Assembly (NCBI GenBank): GCA_937924675.1
Contig: CALEVL010000190.1
Location: forward strand, 1 to 23,645
Direction: 5' to 3'
DNA length: 23,645 nucleotides
Origin: an uncultured Ignavibacteria bacterium
GTDB lineage: Bacteria > Bacteroidota > Ignavibacteria > Tepidaquicellales > Tepidaquicellaceae
Below, piece by piece: positions 15,821 to 22,477 of this stretch (position 1 is the stretch's first letter; each line of letters starts with the position of its first letter). The notes beneath the pieces are model-generated. The model ran no database searches. It was given only the letters and a program-made list of their open reading frames with translations, and had not been told where the DNA came from. The position numbers and the translations under genes were made by a program.

Positions 15821-16080
15821 CAGTCATCCTCCCCTTCTTTTTGCACGACTATCGAATAGTCTTCCATCACAGGATTGGCAAGCAGCTTCTGACATGCATC
15901 TTCGGAAAGTTCCAGCGCTTCCCTTTCAGAACCCGCATCAATTACCAGCTCAATATATTTGCCAATGCGAGTATCAAGGATCTTTTCAAATCCCATTGAC
16001 TTCAATGAATGCTCAACTGCTTTTCCCTGCGGGTCAAGTATGTTCTTTCTTACCGAAATGCTGATCTTTGACTTGTACAT
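15820..16080 (-). CDS. purS: Phosphoribosylformylglycinamidine synthase subunit PurS
   Basis: An 86-residue PurS, the small bridging subunit that couples PurQ and PurL in the three-part FGAM synthetase. Family hallmarks are the N-terminal strand ISISVRKNILDPQGKAVEHSLKSMGF, then IGKYIELVID and the C-terminal LLANPVMEDYSIVV. It precedes purQ with a one-base overlap and follows the anti-sigma-like gene after 30 bp. The order purS-purQ is common where the enzyme is split. Confidence 0.95.
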   Translation of the reverse strand: MYKSKISISVRKNILDPQGKAVEHSLKSMGFEKILDTRIGKYIELVIDAGSEREALELSEDACQKLLANPVMEDYSIVVQKEGEDD

Positions 16081-16110
16081 ATTATTTTTTACTTAGTGTA
16101 TTTAGTGGAA

Positions 16111-16920
16111 TTATTTGTCATTCACTTTCTCTTCAATTTCCTCAAGCCACTTCTTATCAAGCTTCTCAAGCTTCTTTCTCAAAGATGACTTTGCAGAGTC
16201 TGTCTTGCTCTTTGTTGATTCTCTCTTTTCAGGAGTTGTAGCCGTGTTAATCTTTTCCTGTATCATTCCTTCTGCATCACTTTCAACGGGAGCGGTTTCT
16301 TCTCTTGCATCAAACTTCTTCGGCATCTCTCCTTTCTCATAACCAGTATTAGATTCAGGAACCGCTTCGTTTATTTTCGGAGCGGACTTGTTCTCTATGC
16401 TTGGTTCGGGAATTGCCATCTTCGTTTCTTCAGGTATATAGTCTGAAGATTTTCCGGTCCTGTTTTGTTTTGATTCCGGCTTTGATGACATTTCGGACTG
16501 AAATTCAGGAACAGTTTTCAGATTTGAATTTTCTTCAAGCTTGTTTTGATTTTCTGTCTGTGCAAGATCAACCGGCGCAGGCATATTTGTTATGGCGGAA
16601 TCTGTATTCATCTGACTCACTTCATTCTTAGTCATGTTCTCAGTGCTGAATCTTGAATTGTAAACCATATAAAACACAAAGAACAACAGCACAACAAATC
16701 CCGTTGCGGGAACAAGCCACGTATTGGATTTTCCGCTCAGAAGCTGATGAAAGAAATCAAGTATTCCGCTGCCGTATCTGTGAACATGTTCATCACGGCG
16801 CCTGTGCTCCTCTTCTACTATTCTGAGACTGAGCTTTTTCTCAAAATCATCACTTGCCCTGACATTATCAAGTCTCCGCAGAAGTTCTCTTATTTCATTA
16901 TGTTTTTCCTGTTCTGTCAA
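16111..16920 (-). CDS. Putative membrane anti-sigma factor
   Basis: A 269-residue single-pass membrane protein starting 8 bp after the ECF sigma gene, the normal place for its anti-sigma partner. Residues 1-66 are a charged helical cytoplasmic part (NEIRELLRRLDNVRASDDFEKKL), residues about 68-87 form one membrane helix, and the rest is a Ser/Glu/Lys/Pro-rich periplasmic region ending in a coiled-coil-like segment (about 240-269). The cytoplasmic part has no Cys and no HxxxCxxC zinc motif, so it is not a classic ZAS domain, although its DDFEKKL stretch resembles the first helices of RseA-like proteins. Function is inferred mainly from position and topology. The low-complexity outer part gives no clue to the signal. 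Confidence 0.7.
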   Translation of the reverse strand: MTEQEKHNEIRELLRRLDNVRASDDFEKKLSLRIVEEEHRRRDEHVHRYGSGILDFFHQLLSGKSNTWLVPATGFVVLLFFVFYMVYNSRFSTENMTKNEVSQMNTDSAITNMPAPVDLAQTENQNKLEENSNLKTVPEFQSEMSSKPESKQNRTGKSSDYIPEETKMAIPEPSIENKSAPKINEAVPESNTGYEKGEMPKKFDAREETAPVESDAEGMIQEKINTATTPEKRESTKSKTDSAKSSLRKKLEKLDKKWLEEIEEKVNDK

Positions 16921-16928
16921 CTGTACAA

Positions 16929-17543
16929 TTAATTCAATGATCTTCTTTTTGGTTTATGCATCTTCTCAAGAGTGACTTTCAGACTTTCTCTTGCGCGATT
17001 GATTCTGGATTTCACCGTACCGACAGGAACATTCAGTATGCCTGCGATCTCTTCATATTCCATATCCTGGATATCCCTGAGAATTATTATTTCCTTATGC
17101 TTTTCATCGAGTGCGTTGATTGCTTTTTGAATGTAATAATTTTCATCTTTTGACATGATATCTTCGTCCGGAAGTTTTGTGTCAGAAGGAAGTTCAATCT
17201 CCTTTTCATCTTCACCGTAACCCTGACTCAGTGAAAACGCTCTGTGCTTGTTCTTGTAGCGCATGTGTGACTTTGCCTGATTCAGAGCGATTGTATAAAA
17301 CCATGAGGAGAACTTGCCAACTTCCTTATATGTATGCTTGAGTCTGTACAATCTGAGAAAAGTATCCTGCGCAATATCTTCCGCATCATCTCTGTTTCCT
17401 GTATATCTGAAAAGGAAATTTACAAGGCGATCCTTGTATCTCTTCACAATATGCCCGAACGCATCGTTGTCTTCCTTCTGAAACAGAAGGATCAGTTCCT
17501 CATCACTAAATGTATCGTATGATTGCTTATCGTGAGGAAGCAT
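16929..17543 (-). CDS. RNA polymerase ECF-type sigma factor
   Basis: A 204-residue sigma-70 family protein of the extracytoplasmic function type, which redirects RNA polymerase to stress- or envelope-related promoters. Region 2 spans about 27-95 (AFGHIVKRYKDRLVNFLFRYTGNRDDAEDIAQDTFLRLYR, then FSSWFYTIALNQAKSHMR), and region 4 spans about 137-190 (HKEIIILRDIQDMEYEEIAGILNVPVGTVKSRINRARESL). The linker is acidic. No region 3 is present, as expected. It is probably held inactive by the membrane protein encoded 8 bp downstream. It lies 59 bp after holA. The group cannot be fixed, but it resembles RpoE-like sigma factors. Confidence 0.94.
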   Translation of the reverse strand: MLPHDKQSYDTFSDEELILLFQKEDNDAFGHIVKRYKDRLVNFLFRYTGNRDDAEDIAQDTFLRLYRLKHTYKEVGKFSSWFYTIALNQAKSHMRYKNKHRAFSLSQGYGEDEKEIELPSDTKLPDEDIMSKDENYYIQKAINALDEKHKEIIILRDIQDMEYEEIAGILNVPVGTVKSRINRARESLKVTLEKMHKPKRRSLN

Positions 17544-17602
17544 CCTTCAATAATCTAATATCATTGCATGAAGGGATTTGTTCCTTTTTATCTCAATATT
17601 TT

Positions 17603-18652
17603 TCATTTCAGACTGCAAAGGCCATAAATCAGATTTGTCATAATTACGGATTTTTCAGAAGATGAGCTTTTGAATTTCTTGTCAGCCGTGTAGATCATTC
17701 CGAATGCATCATCCAAAGCCGCCGAATTAAGCTCTTCTGATGCTTGCTTATAGAGTGGCAGCAGAACCTCCTGTACCGGTCCCCAAAGCTTCAGTTCTTT
17801 CTTCAGGTTGAATCCCTGCAGTTTGGATGATGACGGATCCTTAAGTTTCCTTAGCGCGCAGAATGCAGTGTTCAGAAGAAACACAAGATAGACCTCAATG
17901 TCTTTTTTCAGAGAGATGCTTGAATATATTTTCACGGCTGATGCAGTCTTCTTCTTAACAATTGCTTTAATGAAATCGCCTTCATTGAAATCCTTTGAGA
18001 TGCCGTTGCATAAATTAATGTCTTCAACGCTGACACTTTTCCTGAAATGGCAGTATGTCCTGAGTTTGTCAATTTCCGGAAGTATTTCCGCAAGACTGAA
18101 GTTGCTCAGTGAAAGAAGATGACTGACAGATTCATCCGTTATGTCAAATCCTTCAAACTTTTCTCTTATCCAATCGGTCATTTCCTTTTCTGTGAGATCC
18201 GTGACAGTAACCTCTTTAAGATTCTTTGCTGCAAGTTTCAGTCTTTCCGGATCAACCGAATCTGCGAATACAAGTTTGCCGGCTCCTTCATTCTCATCTG
18301 TGATTATCAGCATTGTAACATCCGGATTTGGATCTGCAAGATACTCCGTCAAAGCAACTTTCTTCGGCTTTGTCAGTTTTTTGGGGTTCCTTAGCACAAC
18401 TATCTTTCTGGATGAAAATAATCCTCCGCCCATACATTCATTCATCAGCGCATCTATTTTGAGATCATCGGCCGTGAACACAGAAAGCGAATCTTCCCTG
18501 CTTTCTCCTTTTCCTATAAATCCTTCAAAAGCGGCATCTACAAGATCATCCGAGACTATCCTGTCTGAAGATTCAAGGAGAATGTTTCCCGGTATATTTC
18601 CTTCTTTGAATGATTTTCTGAGTGCTGAAAATGTTGATGAGTTCTTTGACAT
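17603..18652 (-). CDS. holA: DNA polymerase III delta subunit (clamp loader)
   Basis: A 349-residue protein matching the delta subunit in length and layout. The first part (about 20-130) is a degenerate ATPase-like domain with the typical LFSSRKIVVLRNPKKLTKPKK segment near 77-97. A middle helical domain contains LSLSNFSLAEILPEIDKLRTYC, which corresponds to the conserved 'EidKL' motif. The C-terminal helical collar domain (about 210-349) includes the DIEVYLVFLLNTAF region. Delta opens the beta sliding clamp during its loading at replication forks. Conservation is always low in this family, so the call rests on overall pattern. It is the first gene of the minus-strand block; a TATAAT-like hexamer lies about 35 bp upstream of the start without a clear -35. 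Confidence 0.85.
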   Translation of the reverse strand: MSKNSSTFSALRKSFKEGNIPGNILLESSDRIVSDDLVDAAFEGFIGKGESREDSLSVFTADDLKIDALMNECMGGGLFSSRKIVVLRNPKKLTKPKKVALTEYLADPNPDVTMLIITDENEGAGKLVFADSVDPERLKLAAKNLKEVTVTDLTEKEMTDWIREKFEGFDITDESVSHLLSLSNFSLAEILPEIDKLRTYCHFRKSVSVEDINLCNGISKDFNEGDFIKAIVKKKTASAVKIYSSISLKKDIEVYLVFLLNTAFCALRKLKDPSSSKLQGFNLKKELKLWGPVQEVLLPLYKQASEELNSAALDDAFGMIYTADKKFKSSSSEKSVIMTNLIYGLCSLK

Positions 18653-18874
18653 GTTGGTTCAAAATAAATATTCCCTGAGACTAAATGAATTATAAAAGAT
18701 AGGGCAGTCCAAAACCTTCCGGCTTTCGTTCGTGGAAAAAGTTAATCTTAAAGCAAAAATTCCCGGCTGATTTTCTTTGCCTAGAATGCACGAATGCTAT
18801 ACAAACAAGTCAACTTAAACAAACATTTGATTGGAAAAGAATGGCGACAAACTCCAAGCATTCTATTTTTCGCC

Positions 18875-18976
18875 GTTGTTGGTGCCTGCCCGGCTCAGTC
18901 GGGTTCCCAAAAGTTTGCAGAGCGACAAGCAACAAGTATCAATATGTATCCTGCAAACTTTTGGGTCACCAACAAC
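18875..18976. repeat. Long imperfect inverted repeat (25 paired bases)
   Basis: GTTGTTGGTG at 18875-18884 is complementary to 18967-18976, and the 15-mer at 18906-18920 is fully complementary to 18951-18965. On the right the two arms are separated by one base; on the left by 21 bases (18885-18905), which can themselves form a small CCCG/CGGG hairpin. The terminal loop is 30 bases. The same sequence could form an RNA hairpin or a folded single-strand recombination site. Confidence 0.8.
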
Positions 18977-19154
18977 TTACCCCAGCCAATGAATCACATA
19001 ACCACCGCACGCATTAAACTTGAACAGCAATGCTAAATGAAAAATGAAATTCGCTGAGGAGATTAAAGATATAGTAAAGGGTAAAAGTTCCATGCATCCG
19101 TAAGTCGCGTGCGGTTAGCCGTTGCGGCGAGGCGGGAGAGGAGTTGGCACTCTG

Positions 19155-19221
19155 CCCGCAGAGTCCTGCCTTTACAGTGTATTCAATTTTTAGCTTGCAG
19201 AATGGCAGTGACTCTGCGGGG
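19155..19221. repeat. GC-rich inverted repeat
   Basis: The 16 bases at 19155-19170 pair with 19204-19221 with only a small bulge, including an uninterrupted 11-bp core (19155-19165 with 19210-19220). The loop is about 33 bases and AT-rich. The left arm can alternatively fold on the sequence just before it (ACTCTG at 19149-19154 with CAGAGT at 19159-19164), giving two mutually exclusive hairpins. Confidence 0.7.
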
Positions 19222-19314
19222 ACGAAAGACATTGAGGATGGTGGCGGTGAGGTGATTCTAACTGTTGCCGGTTATTCTCCATGACAAGACATTTGTGTTG
19301 ATGATAGATTTTAT

Positions 19315-19336
19315 AACCGTTCAGACGGTTTTTTTT
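19315..19336 (+). terminator. Orphan rho-independent terminator
   Basis: A 6-bp stem AACCGT/ACGGTT (19315-19320 with 19325-19330), a TCAG loop, and a total run of eight T. On the minus strand the hairpin is not followed by a good T-run, so it should act on plus-strand transcripts. No plus-strand gene lies upstream before 13375, so it may end an unannotated RNA. Confidence 0.75.
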
Positions 19337-19399
19337 GCACTGCAAGTTCAGAACACTCGAAGTAAGTTAAAGTAAGTTACAAAGCAAAGGACACAATAT

Positions 19400-20878
19400 A
19401 TGAAGCCATACTCTACAATAGCAATTGCCTGCCTGTTGATCTTACTCACATCACCTTGCCTGAATGCACAATCGATAACCTGGCAAAGAACTTTGGATAC
19501 AATACCAAATTCAATTTTTCGGAGAACAATTGAGTCGCCGGGAAATATATATGCGGCCATAGGGTCTGGAGTTTCAATAGCTTCAGGTGGGCCGACAAAG
19601 ATGATGTTTGTGAAGTTCGATCAGTTCGGAAATATATTGGCGCAGTCTTTTTTTGATACAAGTGATACAGATGTTTATGACGGTTACTGGATTGAAAATG
19701 CGTATGGAGCCGGGTACATAATTGCGGGAGCCGGGGAGGGCCTTAATGGTGATGCTTACTTGGTGCGATCAGATGAAAACGGAAGAGTATTGTGGCAACG
19801 AACATTTGGAGGTTTAGAACTGGACCAAGCCAGATGTATAAAGAAAGATGGAGATAACGGATATATACTTTTGGTTACTACATTTTCACTTAGCGCCGAG
19901 GCTGACATTCTTGTTATCAGGACTGATTCATTGGGGAACCAGATCTGGTCAACAGTTATTGGCTTACCTAACTCCATAGATGTAGCAAGAGAGATTGAAG
20001 TTACTCCGGAGGGTGGATTTATACTGATAGGTACAAGGGTAACAATGGGAGTTGACAGCATGTATCTTGTCAAATTGTCAAACAGCGGTAACATTGCCTG
20101 GGAGAGAACTTACCGGGTAATGCGGGCATCTGAAGGGAAATCAATTGAACAGACCGGTGATTCAGGTTTCCTGCTAGGAGGAATATGCGATTCCTCACAG
20201 AACAACATGCGGTCTATTCTGATAAGAGTTGATTCTATTGGAAATGTCATATGGACAAGAACATACACAACAAATTTTAATGAGTGGTGCAAATCAATCC
20301 GTGTGATAAATGATGGGAGATTTGCTATGTGCGGAATGTCTGACTCAACGGACTTGGGATTCGAGAGGGCAATAGTAAGGATATGTGACTTGAAGAACGG
20401 TAACATATTCCTTGAGAGATATTTTTGGGGATCCGTTTGGACTTACACACAAAACTCTTTTGAGTCAGTCGAGTTATTGAGTAACAGGGGATTTGTCTTA
20501 TCCGGGTTTGCAGACTTTGGCGCAACACGTGCATTCGTAGTGAAGACAGATTCTTTGCTACAGGTAACTCCTGTCGGAATCAATCATTCAGGCGATTCTC
20601 TTGGCAATCCTGCATACCTGACGGCAACCCCGAATCCGTTCAATGGAAATACTGTAATTTCGTTCTACACACATGAGCGCAGCAACATGGAGATTCAGTT
20701 GTTTGACTTGTCGGGAAGACAAGTTTATCAGAACTCATTCTACTCTGACCGAATCGGCCTGAACAGGTTTAGACTGGATTTGAATGAATCTCAATTGCCA
20801 TCAGGAATTTATTTTTGCAGACTCATTTCCGGAGCATCTCCAGAGATGAGAATTTTGAAACTTGCATATCTCAAGTAG
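19400..20878 (+). CDS. Secreted repeat protein with T9SS type A sorting domain
   Basis: A 492-residue exported protein. Residues 1-24 are a signal peptide ending in LNAQ. The body is made of about five repeated units of roughly 50 residues, each running from a tryptophan strand (TWQRT, LWQRT, IWSTV, AWERT, IWTRT) through a 'GGF/GYI..G' strand to 'D..LVR.DS.GN', a pattern expected to form a beta-propeller. From about 405 to the end lies a type A T9SS sorting domain: ATPNPFNGNTVISF, IQLFDLSGRQVY and the LPSGIYFCRL segment before the terminal lysine. The protein should cross the outer membrane via T9SS and be anchored or released. The specific role is unknown. It opens a row of secreted-protein genes behind the terminator at 19315. 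Confidence 0.88.
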   Translation: MKPYSTIAIACLLILLTSPCLNAQSITWQRTLDTIPNSIFRRTIESPGNIYAAIGSGVSIASGGPTKMMFVKFDQFGNILAQSFFDTSDTDVYDGYWIENAYGAGYIIAGAGEGLNGDAYLVRSDENGRVLWQRTFGGLELDQARCIKKDGDNGYILLVTTFSLSAEADILVIRTDSLGNQIWSTVIGLPNSIDVAREIEVTPEGGFILIGTRVTMGVDSMYLVKLSNSGNIAWERTYRVMRASEGKSIEQTGDSGFLLGGICDSSQNNMRSILIRVDSIGNVIWTRTYTTNFNEWCKSIRVINDGRFAMCGMSDSTDLGFERAIVRICDLKNGNIFLERYFWGSVWTYTQNSFESVELLSNRGFVLSGFADFGATRAFVVKTDSLLQVTPVGINHSGDSLGNPAYLTATPNPFNGNTVISFYTHERSNMEIQLFDLSGRQVYQNSFYSDRIGLNRFRLDLNESQLPSGIYFCRLISGASPEMRILKLAYLK

Positions 20879-20907
20879 TATGAGATTTCAGTACAGATCT
20901 TATGTAA

Positions 20908-21069
20908 GCGAAGGAACGATTGCTAACCATGTTAAACGGAAAGATGTCTTCGGGCACTCATACAGTTGATTTCGATTCCGAAGCTTATGATATGCCTTCC
21001 GGCGTGTACTTTTGTTTACTGAAAACAATACGGCAATCAAGGACAATAAGAATGATAGCAATTAAATGA
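20908..21069 (+). pseudogene. Orphan C-terminal fragment of a T9SS sorting domain
   Basis: Between the two intact secreted-protein genes, one frame is open from 20908 to a TGA at 21067-21069. From an ATG at 20929 it would give 46 residues. It reads NGKMSSGTHTVDFDSEAYDMPSGVYFCLLK and ends RTIRMIAIK, which is the last half of a type A sorting domain (compare the LPSGIYFCRL and terminal LK of the preceding protein). The upstream part of such a gene is missing: a TAA lies at 20905-20907 and no passenger domain follows the preceding stop. It is best read as the scar of a deleted or recombined third paralogue rather than a functional small gene. Confidence 0.75.
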
Positions 21070-21085
21070 CAGAGAGAATTCACTC

Positions 21086-22477
21086 ATGAAAACCAAGTAT
21101 GTACTCGGCATCTTATTCTTGTATTGCATTCCCGTAGCTTTTTCCCAAGTCGGTACTTTTCAGGGAATTTACTTTCTTAATGATAATAGATTTGCAACTT
21201 CAGGAATTCAAACATTTGATGGCGGATATGTATTTGCATCCGCAGGAAGCGGTGTTGACGTAGTTAAATTGAGAAATGATGGAATCATAGAGTGGCAGAA
21301 AAATTACCCGGTCGGTACTTGGGATAAAATATCTCAAACAAAAGACTCAGGTTATATTTTATGTGGATCTTCACCTTCTGGGGCATGTCTTCTTAGACTT
21401 GATAAGGATGGTGATAGTCTGTGGTATGAAACATATGGTTCTTCAATTTCGGCCAGGTTTTTTTGTGTAAGAGAGAACCACGACAGAGGATTTATAGCGG
21501 CAGGTTTTTGGTGGAACAAAGGTTATTTGGTGAGGACAAATGTCAACGGTGGTGTTGAGTGGGAAGAATTATCAACAAGTGTAAACTGTCAATTCAAGGA
21601 TTTTGTCTTTGACCATGATTTTGATATTGTTGTTGCCGGAGATGATTTTCAAAAAAGCAATATTATTTTGTCGAGATTTGACCAATCCGGGACAATCCTC
21701 TTTAATCAATCCGGTTTCAATTCTGAATATATAGAATCAAGCGAACGGATCATACTTTCTTATGATATGAAATACATAGTGAGCGGATATTGCCGAAGAA
21801 TTCAGGCTGTTGATACTTTCAATACTCATTTTACAGTTATTGATACCACCGGAGCATTAATCAGGCAGAAGTATTATTCATCTGTTATGCTCTTTCCGGC
21901 AAAATCAAGTGACAGTATGAACTATGTTTTGGGCGGTTACTTGCCATTGCAAAGTCACAATTATTTATTTCACTTCACGAAAGTATCGGGAACAGGCGAA
22001 ATCATTTGGTCAAGAGATTTGGAGAATGCATTGAGAGTAACCGTGCCGTATGATTTGTCATTATGCTATGACGGAGGATACCTATCTGTAGGTTCTTATC
22101 TTGATACTAACACAAGTCTGCAGTCTGCTTATATAGTGAAGACGAATAGTGAATGCAGGGCGGCTAATCCTGTTGGAATATTTCCCATACATGCTACGAA
22201 ATTAGAAATAAATTCAAATAAAATTTTTGCCTATCCAAACCCTTTCAATGGAACATTAAATGTAAGAATTCATGTGGAAAGGCCGGGAGTTCATGAATTC
22301 TCGGTATTTGACATATCCGGGAAATGTGTTTTCAAGCTTTTCAGAAGATTTCTGGCAAAAGGATTACATACTTTCCGACTGGATACAGTTGACAGATTGG
22401 AGCATTCCGGTGTTTTCTTCCTTTCTTTGCGGTCAAAAAATGATCAAACAGTTTTTAGAATAATTAACATCAAATAG
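21086..22477 (+). CDS. Secreted repeat protein with T9SS type A sorting domain
   Basis: A 463-residue exported protein with a signal peptide of about 20 residues ending in AFSQ. It has the same overall plan as the gene before the orphan tail: repeated units with 'EWQKNY', 'LWYET', 'EWEELS', 'IWSRDL' tryptophan strands and 'GGY/SGY/RGF ..G' turns, likely a beta-propeller. The C-terminal part (from about 378) is a type A sorting domain: YPNPFNGTLNVRI, FSVFDISGKCVFK, GLHTFRLD and HSGVFFLSLRSK. Sequence identity to its neighbour is low outside these motifs, so any duplication is old. The next gene's ATG follows its TAG stop directly, suggesting coupled expression. Ligand or enzymatic function cannot be inferred. 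Confidence 0.87.
   Translation: MKTKYVLGILFLYCIPVAFSQVGTFQGIYFLNDNRFATSGIQTFDGGYVFASAGSGVDVVKLRNDGIIEWQKNYPVGTWDKISQTKDSGYILCGSSPSGACLLRLDKDGDSLWYETYGSSISARFFCVRENHDRGFIAAGFWWNKGYLVRTNVNGGVEWEELSTSVNCQFKDFVFDHDFDIVVAGDDFQKSNIILSRFDQSGTILFNQSGFNSEYIESSERIILSYDMKYIVSGYCRRIQAVDTFNTHFTVIDTTGALIRQKYYSSVMLFPAKSSDSMNYVLGGYLPLQSHNYLFHFTKVSGTGEIIWSRDLENALRVTVPYDLSLCYDGGYLSVGSYLDTNTSLQSAYIVKTNSECRAANPVGIFPIHATKLEINSNKIFAYPNPFNGTLNVRIHVERPGVHEFSVFDISGKCVFKLFRRFLAKGLHTFRLDTVDRLEHSGVFFLSLRSKNDQTVFRIINIK

Larger units (their letters stand above)
18653..19399. other. Long structured intergenic region without a convincing gene
   Basis: About 750 bp between divergent holA and the first T9SS protein gene. It contains two long inverted repeats, a GC-rich patch near 19100-19160 unlike its AT-rich surroundings, and a plus-strand terminator at 19315-19336 with no gene in front of it. 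An 80-codon frame at 18794-19036 overlaps the first inverted repeat and resembles no family. The direct repeat AGTAAGTTA occurs twice just before 19400. The region may encode an untranslated RNA or be the remains of a mobile element. Confidence 0.5.

Noticed and set aside
15233..15859. 208-codon plus-strand ORF opposite purQ
   Set aside because: Antisense shadow of purQ and the end of purS, both of which have full catalytic or family signatures.
18875..18976. Integron attC site
   Set aside because: The arms do not contain the required GTTRRRY/RYYYAAC core boxes, and no integrase or cassette ORF is present; kept only as an inverted repeat.
18794..19036. 80-codon ORF in the holA upstream region
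   Set aside because: It runs through the inverted repeat, has mixed composition and shows no recognisable motif.
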